From contig SVGY01000001.1 of assembly GCA_015056145.1 (NCBI GenBank), positions 248,001 through 312,000 on the forward strand: 64,000 nt of DNA, in the 5' to 3' direction. This stretch comes from Clostridiales bacterium (GTDB lineage: Bacteria > Bacillota > Clostridia > Christensenellales > Aristaeellaceae). A program made the position numbers and the translations under genes. Positions 53,333 to 63,117 of the stretch are shown one piece after another; the first letter of the stretch is position 1, and every line of letters starts with the position of its first letter. Under the pieces are notes generated by a model. It saw only the letters and a list, made by a program, of their open reading frames with translations, did not search any database and had not been told where the DNA came from.

Positions 53333-53817
53333 GGAATGACCTCGCTTTCTTTGAGTATCTCTTCCAGCTTTTTCCTTCCCCGGGAGAGGCGGCTGGAAAT
53401 GGTTCCTTCGGGCAGATCCAGCATTTGAGCAATCTCCGTAATGCCGAAGCCCTGATAATAGTACAGCATGATGGTTTCCCGGAATGTGGCCGGCAATTGA
53501 TGAATAGCCGTCATGATGGCCTCTTCATCCTCCCTGCGTTCATGATCGTCCGGAGCCGGTATCAATTCAAAGGTGGGGCTTCCCAGCACCACACGCTTCA
53601 GCCATGCGCCCCGCCACAAATCCCTGCAGCGGTTCAGCGCCACCTTCAAAAGCCAGGCCTTTTCCCGGCCTTCCTGCAGATCCGGCGCATTGGTCAGAAG
53701 GCGTACAAACACATCCTGGCACACGTCCTCCGCCCTTTGCCTGTCGCCCAGATAAAAATAGCTCACACGCAAAACATCGTCTGCGTATTTCTCGTAGAGT
53801 TCCTCGTAGTTCGTCAT
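53329..53817 (-). CDS. ECF-type RNA polymerase sigma factor
   Basis: This 162-residue sigma-70 factor has region 2 (ADDVLRVSYFYLGDRQRAEDVCQDVFVRLL) and region 4 (AIHQLPATFRETIMLYYYQGFGITEIAQMLDLPEGTISSRLSRGRKKL). It lacks regions 1 and 3, as in all ECF factors. GGAGG precedes ATG. The anti-sigma gene overlaps its end by four bases. The regulon and signal are not in the window. Confidence 0.93.
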   Translation of the reverse strand: MTNYEELYEKYADDVLRVSYFYLGDRQRAEDVCQDVFVRLLTNAPDLQEGREKAWLLKVALNRCRDLWRGAWLKRVVLGSPTFELIPAPDDHERREDEEAIMTAIHQLPATFRETIMLYYYQGFGITEIAQMLDLPEGTISSRLSRGRKKLEEILKESEVIP

Positions 53818-53868
53818 GGATGACCTCCAGAGTGCTTGGGACTGCGCTTTATCCTGCGTTTCCCACTA

Positions 53869-53897
53869 CCTATATTGAAACGAAAAGGCTAGCCCAA
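53869..53897 (-). promoter_or_regulatory. Possible promoter of the ECF sigma operon
   Basis: Minus strand: TTGGGC (53892-53897), a 17-base spacer and TATAGG (53869-53874). Confidence 0.4.
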
Positions 53898-53969
53898 TCC
53901 CTGCATTTTTCTCCAATTATTTTTCTGAACAAAACGTAATACATTTTGCAATATTTTTGTAATATATGT

Positions 53970-54001
53970 AAAAAAGGAAACCGCCGGAAAATCTCCGGCG
54001 G
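53970..54001 (-). terminator. Terminator of the zinc-ribbon gene
   Basis: Minus-strand stem CCGCCGGA / TCCGGCGG with a five-base loop, then TTTCCTTTTTTAC. Confidence 0.85.
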
Positions 54002-54056
54002 CAACTTTATTTATTCAAAGACGTAAGTGTATCGCTTCAGGAAAAGTGCGGAGGAA

Positions 54057-54338
54057 TTATTCCTGGTTGCGATGGTTGGCGAAGCACTCGCTGCAGTAGA
54101 TGGGACGATCGGTCTTGGGCACAAAGGGCACCACAGTAGTAGCACCGCAGATAGCGCAGGTGGTTTCAAAGCTCTCGCGGGGAGCTGCGGCACGGCTGGC
54201 CTTACGGGCAGTGCGGCATTCCTTGCAACGGGTGGGCTCATTCTGGAAGCCTTTTTCTGCATAGAACTCCTGCTCGCCGGCAGTAAACACGAATTCAGCC
54301 CCGCAATCGCGGCACTTCAGCGTCTTGTCTTCATACAT
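54057..54338 (-). CDS. Zinc-ribbon protein with CxxC-x17-CxxC domain
   Basis: This 93-residue basic protein holds two zinc sites: CRDCGAEF...CKECRTAR (zf-trcl type) and CAIC followed by 17 residues and CSEC. Proteins of this type are small, soluble and of unknown function; nucleic acid or ribosome binding is plausible. ATG 54338 has GGAGGAAAT upstream. It lies directly downstream of the structured RNA at 54366-54573, with which it shares a transcript. Confidence 0.8.
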   Translation of the reverse strand: MYEDKTLKCRDCGAEFVFTAGEQEFYAEKGFQNEPTRCKECRTARKASRAAAPRESFETTCAICGATTVVPFVPKTDRPIYCSECFANHRNQE

Positions 54339-54365
54339 AATGGGATTTCCTCCGGTCTGATTATT

Positions 54366-54573
54366 ATGCATCTGGCTGACCTGGTCTTTGCCCCCACACT
54401 CGCCGACTGGAAGGATTGCTCATCGTTCTATCGCCCTACGCCCCTTCTCTCGCTGTATATAGCGGTCGGACTTACATCTAGAACGCGCCATGCTCACCGA
54501 ATCTTTGTCCGGCTTACGTGGACCGTTTTGCCCGCGTCTGGCATCGGTTTACAACCACAGACCCAAATGCATT
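54366..54573 (-). ncRNA. Structured RNA of about 207 nt, candidate raiA-motif-like RNA
   Basis: On the minus strand a 10-bp helix pairs ATGCATTTGG (54563-54572) with CCAGATGCAT (54366-54375). The predicted transcription start falls at the 5' edge of this helix. Internal pairings include a GUCUG/CAGAC hairpin with an inner GGUU/AACC, CGCU/AGCG, and a long-range GUUCUA/UAGAAC. There is no good open frame. It precedes a small zinc-ribbon gene and lacks its own terminator. Size and closed form recall the raiA motif, but I could not compare it with a covariance model. Confidence 0.6.
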
Positions 54574-54579
54574 GCAAAT

Positions 54580-54608
54580 ATTATAATCTAACTTATATAA
54601 AATGACAA
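54580..54608 (-). promoter_or_regulatory. Strong promoter of the structured RNA / zinc-ribbon transcript
   Basis: Minus strand: TTGTCA (54603-54608), a 17-base spacer and TATAAT (54580-54585). Confidence 0.8.
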
Positions 54609-54806
54609 GCGCTTTTTTTGTTTAATTCCCGGTTTTCTTCCCAAATTGTACAAACTATATCGTTTTCGACAAAAAACCCTTTCTTTTGCACAGCGATTTA
54701 CTTTTCCACGGGAGGCAAACGTCATTTCCCTTTGTTATTCAATAAAATAACGGTAAGCTTCACATATTATTCACAAAAACGTCTTCTAACGGAAAAGTGT
54801 TTCAGG

Positions 54807-54812
54807 TATAAT
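54807..54812 (+). promoter_or_regulatory. Probable -10 element for the secreted Ig-like protein gene
   Basis: TATAAT lies about 55 bases before the start at 54868. Only a poor -35 (TTCTAA, 54784-54789) sits 17 bases upstream. The AT-rich stretch 54609-54780 holds no gene. Confidence 0.45.
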
Positions 54813-54867
54813 CCACCTCGTTATGATACACACTGTCTTTACACCGAATTTTTCCATCGGAGGGGGA

Positions 54868-55710
54868 ATGGCATTGCGCAATCGTTCAATTTACAACCGG
54901 TTTGGCGCATGCATGCTGGCTGCACTTGTTATGCTGTTTTCAGTATGCGAATCCGCCTGCGCATTTTCCTTTTATCATCCCATGATGAACCAAAGCACAG
55001 AACCCACCGTGCTTTCCCGCTACCAGAACCAAAGCTTTACCCACGGCAGCTCCCAAAACGGCCTGATCATTAAGTTTTCCTATGTGGATAACCTGATTTC
55101 CTTCAAGGTGGAAGACAACTCCGGTACGAATTGCACCCCCTCCTCCGGCGAATATTCCCGCAATACTGCCGGCACGCTGATTCTTCTATCTCAATCCTAT
55201 CTGGAATCCCTTCCCCGGGGCAAATACATCATGACCGGGTATTTTCCCGAAGCGCAGCTGGAAGCGGTTTTCTACGTTTTCGAAACCCCCTCTGCCCTCA
55301 TTATCGAGCAGCCCATGACCGTATACGCCAACAACGGCGACAACGTCATCTTCCGGGCGGATGTGGCCGTCAGCGGAAAAGATGCCACCAACACCGCCGA
55401 TGAAATGGGCATTACCTATCAATGGTACCGTGCCAGCCGCAGCGGCAAGAAGAAGGTTCGGGGCGCAGTTTCCCGCATTCTTCAGCTCAACGATGTTCCT
55501 GACGAACTTACAGGCTACACCTACTGGTGTGAAATCACCGTGCCCGGTTATTCTGCGCCCTTTGTTACCCAGCGGGTGAAATTATACATTATCGGCGCAG
55601 GCGATTCGCATTATCCCCTTTTGTATGCTGTATGCGCAGTGTTGGCCCTGATCATCCTCTTTGGGGCGATTCTTTCCGGCAGCAGAAAACGTCGTTCTCT
55701 CAGCAGATAA
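54868..55710 (+). CDS. Secreted or membrane-anchored protein with Ig-like domain, unknown function
   Basis: This 280-residue protein has a signal-type N-terminal helix (FGACMLAALVMLFSVCESACA), an extracellular part, and a C-terminal membrane helix followed by a positive tail (LYAVCAVLALIILFGAIL...SRKRRSLSR). Residues around 150-240 look like an Ig-type fold (QPMTVYANNGDNVIFRADV, ITYQWYRASRSGKK, YTYWCEITVPGYSAPF), as in adhesins and surface proteins. No sortase motif is seen. ATG 54868 has GGAGGGGG upstream. Confidence 0.7.
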   Translation: MALRNRSIYNRFGACMLAALVMLFSVCESACAFSFYHPMMNQSTEPTVLSRYQNQSFTHGSSQNGLIIKFSYVDNLISFKVEDNSGTNCTPSSGEYSRNTAGTLILLSQSYLESLPRGKYIMTGYFPEAQLEAVFYVFETPSALIIEQPMTVYANNGDNVIFRADVAVSGKDATNTADEMGITYQWYRASRSGKKKVRGAVSRILQLNDVPDELTGYTYWCEITVPGYSAPFVTQRVKLYIIGAGDSHYPLLYAVCAVLALIILFGAILSGSRKRRSLSR

Positions 55711-55722
55711 GCACTTTTTCAC

Positions 55723-55760
55723 ATACAAAAACAGACCGGTATAACGGTCTGTTTTTGTAT
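55723..55760. terminator. Bidirectional terminator between the Ig-like gene and prfB
   Basis: A near-perfect palindrome, ATACAAAAACAGACCG with CGGTCTGTTTTTGTAT, has a T-run on each strand. Confidence 0.9.
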
Positions 55761-55779
55761 GTATAATTTTAGATATATT

Positions 55780-56877
55780 TTACTGCATTTTAAGGAACGC
55801 AGTGATAAAGCCATCGATGTTTCCATCCATCACATCGTCCACATTGCCGCTTTCGTAGCTGGTTCTGTGATCCTTAACCATGGTATAGGGCTGGAAAACG
55901 TAAGAGCGGATCTGGCTGCCCCATTCGATTTTCTTCATTTCGCCCTTGATATCGCTCATCTGTTCTTCCCGTTCACGCTGCTTGAGTTCCAAAAGGCGGC
56001 TCTTGAGAATGCGAAGGCAGACTTCACGGTTCTGGATCTGGCTGCGCTCATTCTGGCACTGGGCTACGATACCGGTGGGGATGTGGGTCATACGCACGGC
56101 GGAGTCGGTACGGTTAACGTGCTGACCGCCTGCACCGCCTGCACGGTAGGTATCGATGCGCACCTCGTCCATGTTGATCTCGAAATCCTGATCGCCTTCC
56201 AGAATCGGTGCAACGTCCAGGGAGCTGAAAGAGGTATGGCGGCGGGCGTTGGAATCGAAGGGAGAGATTCTGACCAGGCGGTGCACGCCACGCTCGCTGC
56301 GCAGGAATCCGTAGGCGTTATCGCCCTCCACCTGGAAAGTAACGCTCTTGAGGCCAGCTTCGTCGCCATCCAGAATATCGTTGACTGTCACCTTGAAGCC
56401 GTGGCGTTCACAGTAGCGGGTATACATGCGGTACAGCATGGAAGTCCAGTCCTGGGCCTCGGTTCCGCCTGCGCCTGCATGGAGGCTCAAAACAGCGTTG
56501 CTGTTGTCGTATTCGCCACGCATGAGGGTTTCCAGTTCGAGAGCGTCTGCGTCCTCGGCCAGGGCAGCCAGCTCGGCTTCGCACTCTGTGCCCATATCCT
56601 CATCGGGATCTTCCTTGAGGAGCATCAACATGGCCTCGATATCGTCGGCCCGTTCATTGAGGCGCTTTACACGGTTGAGTTTGTTTTCGATCTGGCTCAC
56701 CTTGCGGTTCACGGCGGTGGAACGCTCCAGATCGTTCCAGAACTCAGGAACGTTCATTTCTTCCCGAAGCTCGGTCAGTTCCTCCTGCAAAAGAGGAAGA
56801 TTCAGTGCGTCTGCGGCCTTTTCGATGGTGCTGCGGAGTTTGCCGAGGTCCTGAGCATATCTTTCAATATCGATCAT
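55780..56877 (-). CDS. prfB: Peptide chain release factor 2
   Basis: This 365-residue factor reads UAA and UGA. The specificity motif SPFDSNARRHTSF and the catalytic GGAGGQHVNRTDS are intact. The frame is continuous from ATG 56877. There is no in-frame UGA near codon 25, so the usual programmed +1 frameshift is absent. The ribosome site is weak (AGTAGG). It follows secA by 52 bases with no terminator, so the two are probably co-transcribed. Confidence 0.96.
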   Translation of the reverse strand: MIDIERYAQDLGKLRSTIEKAADALNLPLLQEELTELREEMNVPEFWNDLERSTAVNRKVSQIENKLNRVKRLNERADDIEAMLMLLKEDPDEDMGTECEAELAALAEDADALELETLMRGEYDNSNAVLSLHAGAGGTEAQDWTSMLYRMYTRYCERHGFKVTVNDILDGDEAGLKSVTFQVEGDNAYGFLRSERGVHRLVRISPFDSNARRHTSFSSLDVAPILEGDQDFEINMDEVRIDTYRAGGAGGQHVNRTDSAVRMTHIPTGIVAQCQNERSQIQNREVCLRILKSRLLELKQREREEQMSDIKGEMKKIEWGSQIRSYVFQPYTMVKDHRTSYESGNVDDVMDGNIDGFITAFLKMQ

Positions 56878-56929
56878 CGTTGTTTTCCTACTCTCTGTAT
56901 CATTCTGATGGGGAATAAGCGGGGGCGGG

Positions 56930-59647
56930 TTACTTTCCGCAGCAATGCTTGTATTTCTTGCCGCTGCCACAGGGACAGGGCTGATTGCGGCCTACTGCGC
57001 CAGGCTGGTTCTTATTGGTGGGGGCTCCGCCCTTTTTGGCCTGACCGTTAGTGTTTTCGCCCTGAAGCCCTGCTACGGTCTTGTTCAGATCCACTGTGCG
57101 GCGGCGTTCGGGCATGCGCACGGGCCGGCTCTGGTACAGCCTGCGGATGGTTTCCTCACGGATGAGATGGATCATATCATTGAACATATCGTAGCTTTCC
57201 TTGCGGTACTCCTGCACCGGGTTCTGCTGGCCGTAGGCACGAAGCCCGATACCATCCCGCAGGTCGTCCATGGCGTCGATATGCTCCATCCAGTGTTTGT
57301 CAATGGCGTCCAGAAGCACGATGCGCTCAAACTCGCGCATATCAAGACCGACCTCTGCAAAGCGTGCTTCCTGCTCAGCGTAGAGTTCCTCTGCATCCTT
57401 ATAGAGCCACTGAACCAGTTCGTCGGACTCGTCCATTTCGCTGATCTGCGCCTTATACTTGTCCATGGTGCCAGGCTTGATGCACAGGCGTTCCAGATAA
57501 TCCCGGGCATCTTCCACGCTCCAGTCAAAGCTGCCTTCACCGGAAAGATTCAGCTCGGCGGTGGTATCGATAAGCTTGTGCACCATACTCATGATGGAAT
57601 CGTGAACGTTGCCGCCCATGAGGATATCCTTGCGCTGGGCGTAGATCTGCTCACGCTGTTTGTTCATCACGTCGTCATACTCCAGCACCGACTTACGGAT
57701 GGAGTAGTTACGGCCTTCGATGCGCTTCTGGGCCGCCTCGATCTGCTTGGTAAGCAGGCCTGCTTCAAGGGGCTGATCCTCCGCAAGACCCATCCTGGCG
57801 ATCATGGGAGCAATGCGTTCGGAGCCAAAGAGGCGCATAACATCGTCCTCAAGGCTGATAAAGAATTGCGTGCTGCCCGGGTCGCCCTGACGGCCGGCAC
57901 GGCCACGGAGCTGATTATCGATACGGCGGCTTTCGTGGCGCTCTGTACCGATGATATGAAGGCCACCGAGGGCCATGACCTTTTCATGCTCGGCGTCGGT
58001 TTCCTTCTTGAAGGATTCCAGCGCTTCCAGATAGCTTCTGCGAACCTCCAGCACCTCGGGGCTCACGTTTTCATTGTGACCGATGGCTTCCATGATAATA
58101 TCTTCATCCACGCCATCCTGACGGAGTTTTCTGCGTGCAAGGAAGTCCGGGTTGCCGCCCAGCAGGATGTCCGTACCACGGCCGGCCATATTGGTGGCAA
58201 TGGTCACAGCGCCCACATGACCGGCCTGTGCCACGATCTCTGCTTCCTTCTGGTGATGCTTGGCGTTGAGCACCTCGTGCTTCACACCCCGCAGCTTGAT
58301 CATATGGCTGAGCAGCTCGCTGGTTTCCACGTTGACGGTACCCACCAGAATGGGCTGACCGGTCTTGTGGCGGGCAACGATTTCCTCCACCACAGCGTTG
58401 AACTTGCCACGGCGGTTCTGGTACACCACATCGTTCATGTCCTTGCGGATCATGGGACGGTTGGTGGGAATCTGAACAACGTCCAGATTGTAAATGCCCT
58501 GGAATTCGTCCTCTTCGGTCTTGGCGGTACCCGTCATGCCGGAGATCTTCCTGTACATGCGGAAATAGTTCTGGAAGGTAATGGTGGCAAGGGTTTTGCT
58601 TTCCCGTTCCACCTTCACATGCTCTTTGGCCTCGATGGCCTGATGCAGGCCGTCCGAATAGCGGCGGCCCACCATAAGGCGGCCGGTGAACTCGTCCACA
58701 ATGATTACTTCGCCGTTTTGCACCACATAGTCCACGTCCCGCTTCATGATGGCGTGGGCTTTCAGAGCAGAAAGGATATGGTGATAGAGTTCGTTGTTAT
58801 CGATATCGGCGATGTTTTCCACCTTGAAGTGGTTCTGGGCCTTGGTAATGCCCTGTTCGGTGAGCGTGACTGCCTTTTCCTTTTCGGCAATGGTGTAATC
58901 CTGCTCGTTTTTCAGGCGGCTGACGAACTGGTCGGCACGGGCGTAAAGCTCGGTGGATTTGTCGCCCTGGCCGGAAATGATAAGAGGAGTACGCGCTTCA
59001 TCAATGAGGATGGAGTCCACCTCGTCCACGATGGCGTAGGAATGGCCACGCTGCACCATATCTGCCTCTTTGATGACCATATTGTCACGAAGGTAATCAA
59101 AGCCCATTTCGTTGTTGGTGCCGTAGGTAACGTCGCAGGCGTAGGCTTCCCGGCGCTGGGCATTGTCCATATCATGAAGGATTACGCCCACAGTCATGCC
59201 CATAAAGCGGAAGATGTTGCCCATCCATTCGCCCTGGAACCTGGCCAGATAATCGTTAACGGTGACGATATGCACGCCCTCGCCGCTGAGTGCATTGAGG
59301 TAGGCAGGCAGAGTGGCTGTGTGGGTCTTGCCCTCACCGGTTTTCATTTCGGCGATGCGGCCCTGGTGCAGGCAAATGCCGCCCATAATCTGCACGGGAA
59401 ACAGCCGTTTTCCGTCCACACGCCAAACCGCCTCCCGGAACGCAGCAAAAGCATCGGGGAGGATATCATCCAGCGTTTCGCCATCCTTCAGGCGCTGCTT
59501 CAGTTCGGGGGTTTTTAACTGCAGCTGTTCGTCGGTAAGGGCTTTGTATTCCTCTTCTTTCGCCAATACCTGGTCAGCGATTTTCTGCAGCTTCTTTACT
59601 TCCGCCTCGTTGCTCTGGCCCAGCAGTTTCTTAAAAAATTCCAACAT
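56930..59647 (-). CDS. secA: Preprotein translocase ATPase SecA
   Basis: This 905-residue motor drives secretion through SecYEG. Walker A is [18 protein letters not shown], the DEAD-like box is [16 protein letters not shown], and the helicase region has [19 protein letters not shown]. The C-terminus ends in the zinc-binding [21 protein letters not shown] 59647 has AAAGGAG at 12 bases. A 7-bp hairpin (59681-59703) lies in the leader. Confidence 0.97.
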   Translation of the reverse strand: MLEFFKKLLGQSNEAEVKKLQKIADQVLAKEEEYKALTDEQLQLKTPELKQRLKDGETLDDILPDAFAAFREAVWRVDGKRLFPVQIMGGICLHQGRIAEMKTGEGKTHTATLPAYLNALSGEGVHIVTVNDYLARFQGEWMGNIFRFMGMTVGVILHDMDNAQRREAYACDVTYGTNNEMGFDYLRDNMVIKEADMVQRGHSYAIVDEVDSILIDEARTPLIISGQGDKSTELYARADQFVSRLKNEQDYTIAEKEKAVTLTEQGITKAQNHFKVENIADIDNNELYHHILSALKAHAIMKRDVDYVVQNGEVIIVDEFTGRLMVGRRYSDGLHQAIEAKEHVKVERESKTLATITFQNYFRMYRKISGMTGTAKTEEDEFQGIYNLDVVQIPTNRPMIRKDMNDVVYQNRRGKFNAVVEEIVARHKTGQPILVGTVNVETSELLSHMIKLRGVKHEVLNAKHHQKEAEIVAQAGHVGAVTIATNMAGRGTDILLGGNPDFLARRKLRQDGVDEDIIMEAIGHNENVSPEVLEVRRSYLEALESFKKETDAEHEKVMALGGLHIIGTERHESRRIDNQLRGRAGRQGDPGSTQFFISLEDDVMRLFGSERIAPMIARMGLAEDQPLEAGLLTKQIEAAQKRIEGRNYSIRKSVLEYDDVMNKQREQIYAQRKDILMGGNVHDSIMSMVHKLIDTTAELNLSGEGSFDWSVEDARDYLERLCIKPGTMDKYKAQISEMDESDELVQWLYKDAEELYAEQEARFAEVGLDMREFERIVLLDAIDKHWMEHIDAMDDLRDGIGLRAYGQQNPVQEYRKESYDMFNDMIHLIREETIRRLYQSRPVRMPERRRTVDLNKTVAGLQGENTNGQAKKGGAPTNKNQPGAVGRNQPCPCGSGKKYKHCCGK

Positions 59648-59680
59648 CGCCAAAAAAAACTCCTTTATGGTTTCGTTAGA

Positions 59681-59703
59681 TGCCGCAGGCAAAAAGTGCG
59701 GCA
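59681..59703 (-). promoter_or_regulatory. Hairpin in the secA leader
   Basis: Arms TGCCGCA (59681-59687) and TGCGGCA (59697-59703), about 35 bases before the start. The pair is present on the mRNA. Role unknown. Confidence 0.35.
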
Positions 59704-59722
59704 GTGTAAACATACACTTTAT

Positions 59723-59752
59723 ATTATACCATTACGGGCATTCATTTAGCAA
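59723..59752 (-). promoter_or_regulatory. Promoter of secA-prfB
   Basis: Minus strand: TTGCTA (59747-59752), an 18-base spacer and an extended -10 TGGTATAAT (TATAAT 59723-59728). Confidence 0.75.
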
Positions 59753-59781
59753 CCGTGAAAAATGGAAAAATGAGCAGGAAC

Positions 59782-59824
59782 AAAAAGGGACTGCTGGCGT
59801 TTGTTTTTTGCAGCAGTCCCTTTT
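59782..59824 (-). terminator. Terminator of the MerR-family gene
   Basis: Stem GGGACTGCTG / CAGCAGTCCC with a 14-base loop, followed by TTTTTG on the minus strand. The plus side also ends in TTTTATT. Confidence 0.8.
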
Positions 59825-59833
59825 ATTCTGAGG

Positions 59834-60736
59834 TTATTCTTTCACTTTGAGCCAGAAATGGTTCAGCCCGTCGGTGCTCTTTTCCGCATCGCTCCTGAGG
59901 GCCACGTTGCTGGCCTTTCGCCGGTGCAGCACCGTGCCCAGCATATACATGGGGAAGGAAACATTTTCACTGTAAAGGTTTTCATTCAATTGGAACAGAT
60001 AGCTGTATTCCCTGCCGTCCTCCACTTTGGGCAATTCGTCAATGAACTCATACACATGATTCCAGCCGTGTTTTTCCCATACTACGGTTTCCCGTGCGGA
60101 ATCATCCTGCTTTTCCATAAACGCACGGTCTACCAGACCCATATTGTCTACGTTGATTTCCGCAAGTTTTTCTCTGTTCATGGAATCCAGTTTTTCCATA
60201 ATGCTTTCCGGCCCGGTGAACACTTCCTGGTTCACCGTCAGCATCACGTTTTCTTCATCCATAATGGACTGAGTCGCCCACTGGGTCAGATAACTGCGGA
60301 TTTCGCTGACCACCTGCTCCCCTTCTTCCGGACCCAGACCAAATTCCGCCAGCATGTCCTTGTCCTCCAGCATAGAAAGCAAGAAGTCAGAAAGCTTTTC
60401 CACCATTTTTTCCATCATTGTCTTTTCTTTGAGATATGTCTTTTGGATTTCAAGGATACGGCTCAGTTTTTCCCGCTGCTGCCGAATCTTGTCATCAAAG
60501 GCATCATAGACTTCCTTATCAGTTTTTCTCAGAAGGTCTTTGATCTCCTCGATGGTGAATTCCGCCAATTGCAAATTTTTGATTTTGACAAAATCCACCG
60601 CCTGCCGGTCATTGTAATACCGGTAGCCGGACCACTGGTCCACCCGGGCGGGACAGAGCAGGCCGATGCGGTCGTAGTAGCGCAGGGTTTGAGCATTGCA
60701 GCCGCAGAGGGCCGCAAAATCCTTGATAGTCATCAT
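59834..60736 (-). CDS. MerR-family transcriptional regulator with large C-terminal domain
   Basis: This 300-residue regulator has the MerR winged helix (TIKDFAALCGCNAQTLRYYDRIGLLCPARVDQWSGYRYY) and a coiled-coil (residues 78-110). A C-terminal part of about 180 residues does not match a family I know, though size and layout recall TipA/Mta-type multidrug sensors. Its promoter has the 19-base spacer and dyad of MerR control, so it is likely autoregulated. ATG 60736 has GGAGG eight bases upstream. Confidence 0.85.
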   Translation of the reverse strand: MMTIKDFAALCGCNAQTLRYYDRIGLLCPARVDQWSGYRYYNDRQAVDFVKIKNLQLAEFTIEEIKDLLRKTDKEVYDAFDDKIRQQREKLSRILEIQKTYLKEKTMMEKMVEKLSDFLLSMLEDKDMLAEFGLGPEEGEQVVSEIRSYLTQWATQSIMDEENVMLTVNQEVFTGPESIMEKLDSMNREKLAEINVDNMGLVDRAFMEKQDDSARETVVWEKHGWNHVYEFIDELPKVEDGREYSYLFQLNENLYSENVSFPMYMLGTVLHRRKASNVALRSDAEKSTDGLNHFWLKVKE

Positions 60737-60757
60737 ATCTCATTCCTCCTCACCCAG

Positions 60758-60788
60758 ACTGTATCATTGCAGTTTGGTGCAAGGTCAA
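60758..60788 (-). promoter_or_regulatory. MerR-type promoter with 19-base spacer and dyad
   Basis: Minus strand: TTGACC (60783-60788), a 19-base spacer and TACAGT (60758-60763). The dyad TTGCA/TGCAA (60767-60782) sits within the spacer, the classic MerR operator arrangement. Confidence 0.7.
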
Positions 60789-60805
60789 CCTCTTTTGGAA
60801 AAAAA

Positions 60806-62815
60806 TCAAAATTTATTTCTGCGCTTACGCATTTTCTGAGGCTTATGAATAATTTGCTCCTTGCCCTCGCCTTTAAGCTGGAAAAGCTCGTCACGAAGCC
60901 TGGCCGCCTTTTCAAAATCCAACGCCTTGGCAGCGGACAGCATCTGATCCTCGATGGATTTCATCAGGGACTGCAATTCTTCCTCGCTCATGGATTCCGG
61001 TGCGCCGGCCTTCATATCTTCGGTGATGCGCAAAAGCGCCTGCACCGTGCTCTTTACGCTCTGGGGTGTAATTCCGTGAAGATCATTATATGCCTGTTGC
61101 AGCGCACGGCGGCGGTTGGTCTCGTTCATGGCTTTTTCCATGCTCTCGGTAAGGATGTCGCCATACAGGATCACCCTTCCGTCCACATTTCGGGCAGCAC
61201 GGCCGATGGTCTGTATCAGGCTGGTCTCGCTGCGCAGGAAACCTTCCTTGTCGGCATCCATAATGGCCACAAGGCTTACCTCGGGCATATCCAGGCCTTC
61301 TCTGAGCAGGTTGATGCCCACCAGGACGTCGTATTCACCAAGGCGCAGGTCACGGATCAGCTGGGTTCTTTCCATGGTCTGGATATCGCTGTGCAGATAC
61401 CTCACCCGGATACCCAGGTTTTTCAGGTAATCCGTAAGACTTTCCGCCATGCGTTTGGTCAGTGTGGTCACCAGCACCCTTTCGCCTTTTTCCACGGTTT
61501 TGTTGATCTCTCCGATGAGATCATCCACCTGGCCGGTAGCGGGGCGAAGCAGGATCAGCGGGTCGATAAGACCCGTGGGACGAATGATCTGCTCGACGAT
61601 GTTTTCGGCCATTTCCAGTTCATAGGGCGCAGGCGTTGCGCTGACATAGATAACCTGATGGAGCCTCTTTTGGAACTCCTCAAAAATCAGCGGGCGGTTA
61701 TCATAGGCAGAAGGCAGCCGGAAGCCATAATCCACAAGGTTTTTCTTACGCATATGGTCGCCGTTGTACATAGCCCGAACCTGGGGAATGGTCACATGGC
61801 TTTCGTCGATAAACAGCAGGAAATCCTCGGGGAAATAGTCCAACAGGCAGAAAGGTGCATCGCCGGGCTGGCGGCCGTCAAAATAGCGGCTGTAGTTTTC
61901 AATGCCCGTGCAAAAGCCGATCTGCCGCATCATTTCCAGGTCGTAATTGGTGCGCTGCCTGAGCCGCATGGCATACAGGGGCTGGTTTTCATCCTCCAGC
62001 TCCTTCACCCGCTTTTCAAGGTCAATCTCGATCTGATCCAGGTTGCGGTTCATCTTCTCCCTGTCCATGGCGTAATGGGTGGCCGGGAAAACCATGGCAT
62101 GTTCCAGGTTGGAGAGCACATTGCCGGTCATGGCGTCAATTTCCCGGATTCTCTCGATCTCATCTCCAAAAAACTCGATCCGCAGGGCATGTTCACGCTC
62201 GCTGGCAGGAATAATCTCCAGCACGTCGCCTTTGACCCGGAAGCTGCCACGGGTAAAATCAAAATCACTTCGCTCGTACTGAATCTCGATCAGCCTTTCG
62301 ATGAGCTGATTACGGCCAATCTCCATACCGGGCCGCATGGAGACCATCATGCCCTCGTACTCGCTGGGATCGCCCATGGAGTATATGCAGCTGACGCTGG
62401 CCACGATGATCACATCCTTGCGTTCCCGCACGGCAGAAGTGGCGCTGTGGCGCAGGCGGTCGATCTCCTCATTGATGGAGGCATCTTTTTCAATATAGGT
62501 ATCGCTGGCTGCAATATAGGCCTCCGGCTGATAATAATCATAGTAGGAAACGAAATACTCCACTGCGCTATCCGGAAAAAAAGCCCTGAGTTCGCTGCAA
62601 AGCTGTGCAGCCAGCGTCTTATTGTGGGCCAGCACCAGCGTGGGTTTCTGCACCCTTTCAATAACAGAGGCCATGGTAAAGGTTTTTCCGCTGCCGGTAA
62701 CGCCCAGCAGCACCTGATGCTTTTTCCCTTCCATTACGCCCTTTGCCAGGGAATCGATAGCTGCGGGCTGGTCGCCCCGGGGTTCATAGGGAGCCTTAAG
62801 CACAAAACGGTTCAT
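60806..62815 (-). CDS. uvrB: Excinuclease ABC subunit B
   Basis: This 669-residue damage-recognition helicase of nucleotide excision repair has Walker [13 protein letters not shown], the beta-hairpin [11 protein letters not shown], and helicase motifs VSATPAPYE and QTIGRAARN. The C-terminal UVR motif is [28 protein letters not shown] 62815 has AAAGGAAA. Upstream in-frame Mets lack a site. uvrA is not adjacent in the window. Confidence 0.97.
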   Translation of the reverse strand: MNRFVLKAPYEPRGDQPAAIDSLAKGVMEGKKHQVLLGVTGSGKTFTMASVIERVQKPTLVLAHNKTLAAQLCSELRAFFPDSAVEYFVSYYDYYQPEAYIAASDTYIEKDASINEEIDRLRHSATSAVRERKDVIIVASVSCIYSMGDPSEYEGMMVSMRPGMEIGRNQLIERLIEIQYERSDFDFTRGSFRVKGDVLEIIPASEREHALRIEFFGDEIERIREIDAMTGNVLSNLEHAMVFPATHYAMDREKMNRNLDQIEIDLEKRVKELEDENQPLYAMRLRQRTNYDLEMMRQIGFCTGIENYSRYFDGRQPGDAPFCLLDYFPEDFLLFIDESHVTIPQVRAMYNGDHMRKKNLVDYGFRLPSAYDNRPLIFEEFQKRLHQVIYVSATPAPYELEMAENIVEQIIRPTGLIDPLILLRPATGQVDDLIGEINKTVEKGERVLVTTLTKRMAESLTDYLKNLGIRVRYLHSDIQTMERTQLIRDLRLGEYDVLVGINLLREGLDMPEVSLVAIMDADKEGFLRSETSLIQTIGRAARNVDGRVILYGDILTESMEKAMNETNRRRALQQAYNDLHGITPQSVKSTVQALLRITEDMKAGAPESMSEEELQSLMKSIEDQMLSAAKALDFEKAARLRDELFQLKGEGKEQIIHKPQKMRKRRNKF

Positions 62816-63117
62816 AATGTTTCCTTTCCCAATTTCTATACAATGCTTTGTAAAAGATAGCGCCATTATAGCACGCTTTCCAATACCGGTAAAGATGAAA
62901 AAAACCATATTACGACATGGAAACCTTCCGTCTGCGTGGTTTCCAGGGGCTTATGCTGACAATGCCTGCCTTGAAGCGGCACAGCGGTGCTGCTGAAAAA
63001 CCTTTCCACGGCTCATGCTTCGCCTTTCATCGGGCCACAATGTGGGCGAGATGGAGGGATGAACATGTTATCTGGACTTATGTTTCTTTGTTCCTTGCCC
63101 TTTGGGAGGAATGCGCT
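62816..63117. other. Divergent intergenic region between uvrB and murA
   Basis: This 302-base gap holds the uvrB promoter and an 8-bp inverted repeat TGGAAACC/GGTTTCCA (62918-62945). Near its plus end lies a short open frame that overlaps murA. No LexA-type box (GAAC-N4-GTTC) is seen near the uvrB promoter. Confidence 0.5.
62865..62893 (-). promoter_or_regulatory. Promoter of uvrB
   Basis: Minus strand: TTTACC (62888-62893), a 17-base spacer and an extended -10 TGCTATAAT (TATAAT 62865-62870). Confidence 0.7.

Noticed and set aside
56945..59518. A plus-strand open frame of about 857 codons
   Set aside because: It is antisense to secA, with no recognisable motifs.
59801..62860. A plus-strand open frame of about 1019 codons
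   Set aside because: It is antisense to uvrB and the MerR gene, and spans a proven promoter and terminator of other genes.
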